DNA of 26,008 bases, from positions 3,731,082 through 3,757,089 of the forward strand of contig BFEA01000082.1 in assembly GCA_003427395.1 (NCBI GenBank), in the 5' to 3' direction. This DNA is from Chara braunii (taxonomy: Eukaryota; Streptophyta; Charophyceae; Charales; Characeae). Under the pieces are notes generated by a model, which searched no databases, was not told the origin of the DNA, and worked only from the letters and a program-made list of their open reading frames with translations. How positions within the stretch are numbered: the stretch's first letter is position 1; each line of letters starts with the position of its first letter. Below, one piece after another: positions 1-8,168 of this stretch. The position numbers and the translations under genes were made by a program.

Positions 1-76
<76 letters not shown>
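1..76. repeat. (CT)n microsatellite
   Basis: A pure CT dinucleotide run begins at the first base of the window and continues to about base 76, so its true left edge is outside. It grades directly into a pyrimidine-rich minisatellite. Similar CT runs recur at 1424-1470 and 1782-1847. Confidence 0.98.
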
Positions 77-79
<3 letters not shown>

Positions 80-1010
80 CCTTCGCCTGAACTCCTCCCT
101 TGCTCCTCACCCCACCCAACCTCTGCACTCCCTCCTCCTTCCATCTGCCCTCCCCCCGCCCGACTTCACCCTGCCGTCTTTCCCCTTCGTCCCAGCCTCC
201 TTCCACCTCCTCCTCTTCCTCTTCACGCTTTTTCCCATGCTCGTCTCCCACTTACCTCCTCCTCCCTTCCTCCATACGTCACTCAATCTCTAAACTACCT
301 TCTGCTTTCTGTCCTCCCTCAGCCCTACTTCTCCCTGCCGCCTCCCTTCTCTCCCCGCCTCCTCTGGACCTTCTCTTAAAACCTCCCTCTGCCCTCCCTT
401 CGCCTGGCCACCCCTCCCTCCCCTTCCTTCGCCCAATCTCCGCCTGACCCCCTTCCCTCTATCTCCTCCGTACCCCTCCTTCCTCCGCCCGATTTGCACT
501 GACCTCCTCCTTCACCCAATCTCCTTCCTCCCCTTCCTTCCTTGGCCCGATCTCCACCTGACATCCTGCTTCCGCCCTACTCTCTCCCTGCCGCCTTTCC
601 CCTTCTTCCTACTGGCCTCCTCCGCACCTTCTCTTCAACCTCCCTCTGGCCTCCGTCCGCCTAGCCGCCTCATTCCCCTTCGTTTCGCCCCCTTTGTTCG
701 CCCGATCTCTGTCTGACCTCCTCCTTCCCCCAATCTACTTCCTCCCCTTCCTTCCTCAGCCCCATCACCACCTGCCCTCCTCCTTCCATTCCTCCCTCCG
801 TCCTACTCCTTACCTACCCTTCGTTTCGCCCCCTTCGTTCGCCCGATCTTTGTCTGACCTCCTCCTTCCCCCAATCTCCTTCCTCCCCTTCCTTCCTCAG
901 CCCGATCACCACCTGCCCTCCTCCTCCCATTCCTCACTCCGTCCTACTCCCTACCTCCCCCTACCTCCCTCCACCGGCCGCCCTTCCGTCGTAACGCCCG
1001 ACCTAAGAAT
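77..1010. repeat. Pyrimidine-rich minisatellite with a 141-bp tandem duplication
   Basis: The stretch is almost entirely C and T on the plus strand, built from variants of a CCTCCTTCC-type core with recurring 'CGCCCGATCT..TGACCTCCTCCTTC' phrases. The clearest units are 681-821 and 822-962, about 141 bp each and nearly identical. Poorer relatives lie upstream, around 490-680. Open frames across it (for example 100-447) encode only Pro/Ser/Leu-rich low-complexity peptide and are not genes. Confidence 0.85.
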
Positions 1011-1045
1011 TGCTTCTTTGTCTTTATCCGGTGGACGTCAACGCT

Positions 1046-1046
<1 letters not shown>

Positions 1047-1079
<33 letters not shown>
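1047..1079. repeat. Poly(T) tract
   Basis: About 33 consecutive T residues follow the pyrimidine-rich block. It could be the reverse complement of a retroposon poly(A) tail, but no body is recognisable beside it. The following 1080-1420 is unique-looking pyrimidine-rich DNA with no gene signal. Confidence 0.9.
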
Positions 1080-1082
<3 letters not shown>

Positions 1083-1421
1083 CAAGATCGCTCCATTTCT
1101 TTTAAGATCTCAACACGGTTGGTTGCTCTTGCGCCAGAAGGAGAGAGGGAAAGCAGGAGAGAGAAAAAAACGCATTTCACCCTAACACACTTCCTCCTCT
1201 CTCTCTTCCTTGCTTGCACCTTCTTTGTCTTTGTCTGTCTCCTCCTCCACCACCAAACGTACGTCTTCTGCCTCCTCAAGACCTTCCTCCTCAACATTCT
1301 CCCTCGGTCTTTTCTCTTTGGAGCGGCCTTATGATTAACTGCCCTGCGCCAGGTACTTCAGGTTATCCATATTTCTTTCCATATTTCACTCTCTTCCTCC
1401 CCATTCCCACCACACAGAGTC

Positions 1422-1423
<2 letters not shown>

Positions 1424-1501
<78 letters not shown>
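1424..1501. repeat. Compound (CT)n(CA)n microsatellite
   Basis: About 23 CT units run into about 15 CA units with no interruption. Confidence 0.97.
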
Positions 1502-1503
<2 letters not shown>

Positions 1504-1624
1504 CCCTGTGTGCGTCCGGAGCACACGCTCGCCCTTATTCACATTGAGAAAAAAAAACAATTTGGCGCTAAGCCTTAACGCAAATTGCGAAAGATAAGAA
1601 AAACGGAATGCACTCTCTATATCG

Positions 1625-1770
1625 TACCCAGATAAGGGAGCAAGAAGAGAGGGAGGACGGAGGGCCGAGGAAGGAGGGAGGGCCGATGGGGCAGGGGTGA
1701 GGGAGGGAGGAGAGAAGGTCGAAGGCAGGTATGGAGGACGGGCCGAGGGAGGAGGGATGGCGATGGTGCC
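1625..1770. repeat. Purine-rich block, complement-like to the 5' minisatellite
   Basis: The plus strand switches to GGAGGGAGGGCC/GAGGACGG-type repeats. These are the reverse-complement flavour of the pyrimidine minisatellite at 77-1010, so the two blocks form a distant, imperfect inverted pair. No coding signal is present. Confidence 0.7.
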
Positions 1771-1781
1771 TCTGGTGCCTG

Positions 1782-1847
<66 letters not shown>
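1782..1847. repeat. (CT)n microsatellite
   Basis: About 33 uninterrupted CT units. The minus-strand frames across it encode only Arg-Glu dipeptide repeats and are not genes. Confidence 0.98.
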
Positions 1848-1851
<4 letters not shown>

Positions 1852-2343
1852 AATAGCCTGACCCGCTTGCCCGCAGTGAACCCCATCCCCCCCATTATCT
1901 ATCTCCTACCCAAAAAGAGAAGGAATGCAAGTTGTTTTTTTTTTGTATTTTCAACAGGGGTTGCGGGTGTGGGTTCGACGTGAAGTTTTTTTTTTTTTTT
2001 TTTTTGGGAAAACGAGGTGGAGTAGAAACACTCACTCTAGCGGGAATCCACGTCGAAGCTCACACACATAGGAGCACTTCGCAGGAACTCACAATCCACG
2101 CGCGAACCACGGATCCACGCAGCACCGATTCCCGAAAACACCAACTCACAATGTACCAAGCACCAAAGCACTAAGCACGGAGCACGGGGCAGCTCGAGCA
2201 GCAGGTGGGAGTAGGCCCGGGAGTAGCCAGTAGGCGAAAGCAGGGTGGTAGGCGCGGGAGTAGGGGTCGGAGTAGGGGTGGGAGTAGGTGTGGGGTGGCC
2301 GTAGGCGCGCCGAGGACCGGCCACGCAACAAAAAATGTTGGCG
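1848..2343. other. Non-coding stretch with poly(T) and GGAGTAGG-type repeats
   Basis: No gene is seen. The stretch holds short T runs (around 1935 and 1986-2005). At 2200-2290 it holds a degenerate 6-12-bp repeat of the GGGAGTAGG/GGGGTCGGAGTAG type, plus several short CAC/GCAC iterations at 2085-2180. Confidence 0.6.
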
Positions 2344-2529
2344 GCCGGGGTCCGAGTCCCACTACATGGTGGTTTTCATTTCTGACCATGGTCTGCGTAT
2401 TAGGGCTGCGTTCCCCGTGCCCACGCGGTAGACAATGTTTCATTTCTGACCATGGATCTGCGTTTTCCTGCGAACGGCCCTCGGCGGTCAAGAATGAAGA
2501 ACACACGGCAGTGGGACCTAGCCCCGGGT
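2344..2529. mobile_element. Small foldback (MITE-like) element, ~185 bp
   Basis: The outer arms are imperfect inverted repeats. The left begins CCGGGGTCCGAGTCCCACT at about 2345; the right arm, reverse-complemented, reads ACCCGGGGCTAGGTCCCACT and ends at about 2528. The similarity continues inward over roughly 45 bp, through a TTCATTTCTGACC-like segment. A third, direct copy of that inner segment (TTTCATTTCTGACCATGG) lies at about 2439-2456. A poly(T) tract follows at 2531. No clear target-site duplication is visible, so the mobile-element call is inferred from the foldback shape. Confidence 0.5.
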
Positions 2530-2604
2530 AGTTTTTTTTTTTTTTTTTTTATAAAGCTATATTCTTCTCTCATCTATGTCATTTTTCTTGCTAGTAGTGC
2601 GAAA

Positions 2605-2744
2605 GGCCCTAGATTGCAGGCCGATAACCAGCCGCAGACGGCCCAGATCGCAGGCCGATCAGAAAGGTTTCTCATTGGCCTGCGATTTCTCATAGGCCTG
2701 TGATCTGGGCCGTCCGTGGTTGGTGATGGGCTGGCAACCTGGGC
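2605..2744. repeat. Imperfect long inverted repeat (hairpin)
   Basis: The left arm (about 2605-2656) and right arm (about 2694-2744) are inverted copies. The best core is GACGGCCCAGATCGCAGGCC at about 2637-2656, against GGCCTGTGATCTGGGCCGTC at 2695-2714 on the same strand. The outer parts of the arms also match with mismatches. A further GGCCTGCGAT copy sits in the loop. The hairpin lies about 60 bp upstream of the U2-like sequence. Confidence 0.8.
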
Positions 2745-2805
2745 GGTGCGATATGACGTGAGTGTTTTTTTTTGTTTTGTTTTTTTTGTTTTTGTTTTTT
2801 TTTTT

Positions 2806-2885
2806 GGCCTTTTGGCTAAGATCAAGTGTAGTATCTGTTCTGATCTGTTTAATTTCTAAAACAAAAAAAAAAAAAAAAAAAAAAA
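2806..2885 (+). pseudogene. U2 snRNA 5' fragment with poly(A) tail (retropseudogene)
   Basis: Bases 2806-2856 match the conserved 5' part of spliceosomal U2 snRNA, roughly nucleotides 11-61. The run GGCCTTTTGGCTAAGATCAA continues perfectly into GTGTAGTATCTGTTCT and then drifts. The branch-point recognition element GTAGTA is intact at 2828-2833. The usual 5' start, the Sm site and the 3' stem-loops are missing. A run of about 26 A's follows directly (about 2860-2885), and a T-rich tract precedes it. Truncation plus a poly(A) tail is what reverse transcription of a polyadenylated U2 fragment would leave. It is not expected to make functional U2. A snRNA-headed SINE is the alternative. Confidence 0.85.
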
Positions 2886-3600
2886 GAGGCCAAGGACCAG
2901 CCCCGCCGTGATTGCTGGTAAAGGCAGCCAATGGTTGCTCTGACAGGATAGGCCACCTACCGTACCCAGACTCCCAGGGCACCCCCTGTCCCTATTATCC
3001 TACCTCAGTGTGACCGGCACTCAGGACCATATCCCTACCAGTTAGAGGGCAACTTGGACCAGACAGCAGTGACAAGCACCAGGGTTGGGCCAACCTCCCA
3101 GCCCTGATGGAAGTGGAAGCGGACGAACCTTGCCGTATGGGGACTTCGGATGCCACGCTCATGAAGCTCGCATCCACAAGTAGCCAAGACTTCATGATGT
3201 CATGATAGGTTCAGACAGCCATGGCCGGATAAAAAAACCGACACAGGTTTCAAGAACTTCGCTTCAATGGCGCACTGGCCCTTCAACGACGCGGACAAAC
3301 ATACATAACCTAATCATAGTGTGGACATGATCATGTCCACTATGCTCCCCATCATGGCGTTCTCACGGCTCTAATTTGGAATATGATGGGCCAATTCAGA
3401 GAGTCTACCCAGTAGAATTACCTAAGCAAGGCAGGCCAGCGCCCGCAGACACATCCTACCGTCCTTCCCCTAGCTTACCCAAGGCTAGGCGGCACTCACA
3501 CTAGCCGGAGCGACTTATATCCCCACCCTACCCTAGAGCTCAGCCATGCACGCATAGACCCCGTCATCTACCTGATAGATCCCCCCAGCCCAGTACCGTA
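2886..3600. other. Unassigned sequence, no gene seen
   Basis: No convincing reading frame, RNA or element is recognised. The one notable item is the perfect palindrome at 3315-3344, listed separately. Confidence 0.5.
3315..3344. repeat. Perfect 20-bp palindrome extended by a bulge
   Basis: GTGGACATGATCATGTCCAC (3321-3340) equals its own reverse complement. The flanks CATAG and CTATG extend the pairing on both sides if two bases (TG) are bulged on the left. It could be a cruciform or a protein dimer site; function is unknown. Confidence 0.85.
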
Positions 3601-3830
3601 GTTGTGTGTATATGTGTGTGGCCAGAGGCTATGTATGTTTCTATGAGCCTATATGGACATGTTTTTTTTTTGTATTTGCCCGAAGGCTATGTGTGCTTTG
3701 TAACTGTATAGCGCGATATGTGTGCCCGAAGGCCGCAAGCAGTGGTTGTATAAGCTTATCGTGCGTCAATCCAAGGGGGTGTGTGCCCAGCCGTGCGTCA
3801 TTCTAACGCCCTGCAGGTGTCCATGCGCAA
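3600..3830. repeat. Degenerate short repeats around TGCCCGAAGGC
   Basis: The phrase GTGTGCCCGAAGGC/TGCCCGAAGGCTATGTGTG recurs with variation (about 3621, 3678 and 3722), and a related GTGTGCCCAGCCGTGCGTC lies at 3781. No gene is seen. Confidence 0.5.
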
Positions 3831-3837
3831 GGTTGCA

Positions 3838-3908
3838 ATTGAGTTTTGAACCCACAACCTCATACCGCATTGCGCATTTCCAACCGGTGCTCTAACCACT
3901 GAGCTACA
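3838..3908 (-). ncRNA. tRNA-like sequence, probably a tRNA-derived SINE head or tRNA pseudogene
   Basis: Read on the minus strand, an A-box-like TAGCTCAGTGGTTAGAGC (rc of 3889-3906) is followed by a B-box-like GGTTCAAAAC (rc of about 3843-3852). These are the internal pol III promoter elements of a tRNA. The D-arm pairs well, the T-arm pairs poorly, and no orthodox anticodon stem or 7-bp acceptor pairing can be drawn. The A-to-B spacing (about 54 bp) is longer than in a normal tRNA. This fits a diverged tRNA-derived element better than a working tRNA. It begins only a few bases after the stop codon of the minus-strand relic at 3909-4725. Confidence 0.6.
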
Positions 3909-4725
3909 TTAACTGGACATGACATTAGTGGTTTCTATAGTATTGTATATGTCTTCTTCTATGGTTGGGGGCAGCATGCATTCTTTGATGAAAGGTATAA
4001 TTAGTTGTAATGATCTATGCATGTCTGCAGGTATATGGTTTGCTGAAAAGGTGAACATGTGTTTTTCGATTTGGATATTGTAGGGGGGACTAGACCATAC
4101 TCCAAGTACGAAATTTCTTACTACCCTGTTAGCAAAGTATGGTTGTGTTAGAGATGTTAAGCCTCTGTCCAACTGCTCGTGACCTTACTCAGACTTATTT
4201 CCGTACTTGGAGTATGGTTTGTCAACTGTACTTGCTCTTGGATGTGAATCGATAGCGTACTGCAGCCACTTATCAATAATGTTTAAGTTGTCGCGTGCTG
4301 ATCTCTTGTTAGTGTAAGCCCCTAGCTTACCTGCAAAATGTAGGCAGTCCTTTTATTGTACTACATGATGTTTTTCTGGAGGTATTTTGTAGTTGGTTGC
4401 CCCTCTGTGCAGCCATTTCCTTCCACAATTCTCTTATGAAGAGGACATCTTTACCGTAGACTATGCATTTGCGCAATTTGGACATACTTAACTGTTTGGC
4501 TATAAATAATTTTTTCTTCGCGGTCTCAGAGTTGGCAATAAACTTAGCATACTTGAAGAATCGTTCCTCTTCGTAAAACAATTTGCCCTTCTCAATCTTG
4601 CTAGGTTCAAATATATTTGAGAGATAGACCGACGAGAAGAAAGAGGGTTTTTTCAAACATTGAGGACAACCGTAGTATTTTGGTAGGCTCACTAATCTCT
4701 CCTTGCATCTGAAGCATCTGGCCAC
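3909..4725 (-). pseudogene. Decayed protein gene with N-terminal zinc-ribbon-like Cys4, family unknown
   Basis: An ATG-started frame (4725 down to 4327, 132 codons) opens with CX2C-X12-CX2C (Cys 4, 7, 20, 23), typical of a zinc ribbon. A Lys/Phe/Tyr-rich helical-looking segment follows. At about 4415-4430 the protein-like reading moves by one base into another frame. That frame carries in-frame stops (TAA at 4355-4353 and 4185-4187) but otherwise continues as plausible protein to a final stop at 3909, including the 87-codon segment 4172-3909. The whole would be about 270 residues. A textbook 5' splice site (CAG|GTAAG) sits at about 4333, so an intron-containing gene is an alternative to a frameshifted one. 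I do not recognise the family and assign no function. A transposon or integrated viral gene is possible. Confidence 0.45.
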
Positions 4726-4756
4726 ATCATAATATTATTTTAAAAATAAGTTATGC

Positions 4757-4835
4757 AAAGTCTTTTATTATCAACTTCTAGTAGAAGTCAATATTATACA
4801 AAGTCGTTTAGCTTCTAGTAGAAGTCGATGTTATG
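4757..4835. repeat. Two ~40-bp direct repeats containing CTTCTAGTAGAAGTC
   Basis: The phrase CAAAGTC...CTTCTAGTAGAAGTC(A/G)AT occurs twice, with the CTTCTAGTAGAAG cores at about 4776 and 4811. The core is nearly self-complementary. The repeats lie in the AT-rich DNA just upstream of the zinc-ribbon relic, where its promoter would be. Confidence 0.7.
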
Positions 4836-4839
4836 AAAT

Positions 4840-5590
4840 TTTATGTTATTTTATTATGAGATTCTCGACATTTATGTCTCCATTTCTAAACTTAAATATA
4901 AGTAAATATGGTAATCCATCAGAGAACGTATATGGTCCTTATCCATCTCTCCCTTTATTGATTCGTCTGTCGTCATCCCGAAACACAAAAGTCATCCTCT
5001 AGGTCTTTCCTTTATTAGAGGGAATGAACACTATCCTGTTGACAACCTCGTTGTTTATGATGCCTGACCGTCGTTTGTAAGGAGATTTGAACACCTGGCG
5101 ACAACATTTTATTTCTTTAAAGGTTTTGAAAGGCTTGCCCTTCTGAGATTTAGAGACTTGGTAGATTTCTCACCCCTAGGTTCCCCCCGTCCTAGTAGGA
5201 ACAATCTAACCTCAAAGTGGTACATCCTTGTGACGTTTAACAAGAAGCTTGTTGCTAAGCGACAATGTGTTGCCCGCATCTGCCTTCCCCCATAGAAGGG
5301 GGTATCGGCTACGCTTATCACATAGCCCCAACACACTCACGATGTTGTGTTGGCTAAGGTAGTCACTACAAAGCTACTTAGCCGCTGCACCTGGGCCCAT
5401 AACACAACTTTTTCACACAAAAACGATTAGTGTAGTCCCAGGTAGAGTCAATGTCCGTGAGAACCCCATCATTTAAGGCCAGTTACACTGACGTTTTCCA
5501 AAACCTTAGGACCTTAACTATGGTAATCTAATAAGCTAGCAGGTCTTCCTCATACCATTTCCCATCTAGCTCCTTTAAGGACTCAAACAC
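4840..5590. other. Unassigned sequence, possibly degenerate gypsy pol
   Basis: No open gene is seen. Its position directly 5' of a gypsy integrase relic on the same strand suggests that part of it is unrecognisable pol remnant, but no RT or RNase H motif can be read. Confidence 0.4.
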
Positions 5591-5595
5591 ATCCC

Positions 5596-5781
5596 ATGAA
5601 CAAAGCATCATGTGGTCCACATGTTATACTTACGGGGGGACACAGGCAGCAACTCATGAATGTGTGTGGATCGCAGTTGGCGATGTCATCCGACATACAT
5701 AATGGGACTAATGGGCAGACAGAACAGATGAGCACGTTGTTCCAGAAAAACCTTTGTTTATATAGTAGATCAAGCAGGTAA
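5596..5781 (+). pseudogene. Ty3/gypsy integrase core fragment (decayed)
   Basis: The plus-strand frame reads QQLMNVCGSQLAMSS, then a segment ending in H-N-G-T-N-G-Q-T-E-Q. This corresponds to the gypsy integrase region '..LGTxLxxSTAxHPQTDGQTER..', in which the conserved H, T, D/N, GQTE and final R/Q positions can be matched. The catalytic DDE residues upstream are not readable, and the frame runs into short tandem repeats immediately downstream instead of the usual NxTLE...W helix. The ATG at 5596 is incidental. Together with the 6783-7260 relic, it forms the 3' part of a dead gypsy pol on the plus strand. Confidence 0.7.
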
Positions 5782-5905
5782 ATTGGGATAAGCACATTCT
5801 AGAAAACCCTTAGTCTGTACACTAGATCGTCCAGGTAAATTGGGATGAGCACATCACTAAGGTACACGTAGATGTAACAACTCGAGGTGTTCGCCAACTA
5901 ACCAA
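5727..5905. repeat. ~57-60-bp tandem repeats, with one displaced copy at 6477-6560
   Basis: Units start at GAT(G/A)AGCAC at 5727, 5787 and 5844. Each contains AGATC(A/G)..CAGGTAAATTGGGAT. A fourth, similar copy (GTAGATCGGGATGCACATGTCCCTAAGGTA, with TGTAACAACTCG downstream) occurs at 6477-6560, on the far side of the foldback element. The array was probably continuous before that insertion. Confidence 0.75.
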
Positions 5906-5927
5906 ACGCCCCAAAAAACCCTTTGAA

Positions 5928-6477
5928 TGTAACGGAAAAATTTCCCAGAATTAAATATTCATTCTATAGTAAAATTACAATCCGAATTTTAAATTGTCAT
6001 TCCATGTTAAAAAATGTCATTCCAATTTTAAAATTTTTCGTCTTACTTGAGAACTTTCCTTCTAAGAATGGGGTATCCCTTCTTATTTGAACTTCATGCT
6101 AGAGATGGAATGAAAGTCCGGATGAGTTCATGAAATATTTTAATTGCACTGTCATATGAAATATTTTAATTGCACTGTCATTCTAAGTAAGGATTTTCAG
6201 TCATAAATAAGTTAATCCAATTTAAATTATAAGATATTTATTATAGTAGAATGAAAATTTAATTAAAACATTTCATAAACTCGTCCAGACTTTCATTCCA
6301 TCTTGAACTAATGGATGTAGTTGGAAGGGAAAGCTCATATTTAGACAGGAACTTATCAGATAAAACTGAAAATTTTAGAATTGGACAAACATTGGAATGA
6401 TAAATTATAAATATGAAGGATTTTTTTTTCATGGAATGTTTTTTCAACTTTCATTTCTCGCGGGAATTTTTCTGTTG
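5928..6477. mobile_element. ~550-bp foldback MITE-like element
   Basis: Inverted similarity runs along most of the element. The termini are AACGGAAAAATTTCCCAGAA (from about 5935) and, reverse-complemented, AACAGAAAAATTCCCGCGAGAA (ending about 6474). The inner arms are strongest: AGATGGAATGAAAGTCCGGA from 6106 pairs with its complement ending at about 6305, over about 43 bp with few mismatches. A TTCCAATTTTAAAATTTT-type segment also pairs across. No transposase is encoded. Copies of one tandem unit lie on both sides, showing insertion into an existing array. A target-site duplication cannot be fixed; a short GT/GTA is all that is visible. Confidence 0.75.
6142..6182. repeat. Short tandem repeat inside the MITE
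   Basis: ATATTTTAATTGCACTGTCA occurs twice in succession (about 6137 and 6161), near the loop of the foldback element. Confidence 0.8.
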
Positions 6478-6558
6478 TACATCGACTAGGTAGATCGGGA
6501 TGCACATGTCCCTAAGGTAGCTACTAAATGTAACAACTCGGTACATTTGCCAACTCAC

Positions 6559-6626
6559 CAGACACCAAATGAGTTGCACAAGGGGTGACAATCAGACACC
6601 AAATAAGTTGCATAAGCGGTGACAAC
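6559..6626. repeat. 34-bp tandem duplication
   Basis: CAGACACCAAATRAGTTGCA and the following (C/T)AAG(G/C)GGTGACAAY occur at 6559-6592 and 6593-6626 with three or four mismatches. Confidence 0.88.
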
Positions 6627-6782
6627 CATGAAGACCTGTTGATGATATAAATCCAGATCAGATTCAGAGATTACCACATATACCTTTGAGTTTGCACTGA
6701 AGTGTAAGAAATACCTGCAGAAAGTCATGAGGAATATTAGTTCAAAATGATAAACCACTCTAATAAACACTCCATACGTTTT

Positions 6783-7260
6783 AAGTTTTTCGTTGATGAT
6801 TTAGTGCGGGTAAAGCCTTAAAACTTTATACAAGAAGAAAAAATTTCTCAAAAGTTGCAACCCATGTACAAAGGACCGTGGGAAGTTATTGATATTAAGG
6901 GAAAGGGTGATGGTACGTCCTATATCATAAAGGTTCTTCCGCATCTTCATACTTACCTTGTCTTCCATGATTCAACATTGTTGTCTCTTCCCTTCACATA
7001 GATCAATGATTCTGCCTGACATGGATGGTAGTTATGACATTTACCATATTCTAGATCAGGCTGAACTTAGAACTAGTAGGACGGGGAGACAAAGTCAAGC
7101 TTAGGGTTCGATGAAAGCACCGAGACCATAGGATAGGTGGTTCCCTAAGGAGCAACATTGTGAGACTGTGTGAGGAAGCACTCATAAGATTCATGAATTG
7201 GACATGTAAACTACTCCTAATGTTGCCATCTTCGTTAGAACCAGATGCATCATTTCTCAA
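6783..7260 (+). pseudogene. Ty3/gypsy integrase C-terminal region, possible chromodomain remnant
   Basis: On the plus strand the reading FFVDDLVRVKP, a stop, then KLQPMYKGPWEVIDIKG and LVFHDSTLLSLPF matches the C-terminal SH3-like part of gypsy integrases ('VGDLVLVK..KLxPxYxGPFxVL.......VFHVSLL'). Next comes DGSYDIYHILDQAELRTSRT, resembling the start of a chromodomain ('..YEVExILDxRxxR..'), so the parent may have been a chromovirus. Stop codons at about 6820, 7000 and 7109 and later frame loss show it is dead. The 5596-5781 core fragment is its upstream part, separated by the tandem array and the MITE. The C-terminal integrase call is stronger than the chromodomain call. Confidence 0.62.
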
Positions 7261-8168
7261 GCAAAGTTAAACAACTTATGGCCACCACCCAAATTCTTAT
7301 AGACTTATAAGCATTGTTGGTTTCACATGGCAACTTTAAACCACAAGTACAAACGGGCATGGAGACCCCTTACTGCACGCCAGTCTTTTCCGACCCGCCA
7401 GTAGCGCACTTCCTTTTTTTCTTGGCTGGAACCACCAGCCATTGTGGTCGGGGTAGGCAGAGCCTCTAGAAGTTTTGTAAGCTACGAGTTACATTTTCAA
7501 CAAGGTTGAGGCTGTTTACTGACGGTTTAAATAAAATAGTAGTTTTTTCGTGGGGAACCTTAAACTTAGGTCGATGGGAGTGAAAGGAGTCACACGCCGC
7601 AACAACCAGCCCCCACCGCCACAGTACCATATCCCTTTTTTTTTATCTTATAGGGCCCCACTTTTCTCGTAGATACTCTAGCAAACGAGATACAGATTCG
7701 GTAGTATAGAACCCCAGTATAACTCCCTACAAATTTGGGGATTGAAAAACAAAAAACAAGCAAGTTGAGGCCTGCCTCTTCAGAAGTAGTAGTGGTTTGA
7801 AACATGCGCCATGTTGGGCATCAAACCATTGCAGGCAGAAACATTAAGGGAAATTTGGGCCCTAAAGGGCCTTTGTATTTGATCGGCCGCCGACCAAAAA
7901 AGAAAAGATAGTAATGTTTGACAATGATTTTTTAACCATCTTTCCAAAAATCTTTCTTATAAATGCCACTATCTTATTACTAATTTATGGAGTGATTTTG
8001 AGCACTTCAAAAAGATATGATTATCCACCATTAGTGCGTAATGTGCGATGGATGGTTTACTGAGTGTTTTGATGACAATTCTATTGCTGATCAATAATCC
8101 TTTAACCACTGCTAATCTGTTTTATAATAATCTAATCATAAATAATTTGACCTATTTTTCGGTCGCGG
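7261..8168. other. AT-rich unassigned sequence up to the LTR edge
   Basis: No gene is seen. A self-complementary GGGCCCTAAAGGGCC-like stretch lies at 7856-7871 and is followed by AT-rich DNA. This is the flank of the retrotransposon that starts at 8169. Confidence 0.5.

Noticed and set aside
100-1185. Long Pro/Ser/Leu-rich open frames and their minus-strand counterparts
   Set aside because: They come from pyrimidine-rich minisatellite and microsatellite sequence, which rarely contains stop codons. The peptides are low complexity and carry no domain.
1568-1895. Minus-strand Arg-Glu repeat ORFs
   Set aside because: Direct translation of a (CT)n microsatellite.
3838-3908. Functional tRNA gene
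   Set aside because: A- and B-box are present, but no proper anticodon arm or acceptor pairing can be formed and the box spacing is too long.
6940-6960. U1 snRNA-like ATACTTACCTTG
   Set aside because: The match is 11 bases and falls inside the integrase relic reading HTYLVFH. No other U1 sequence follows.
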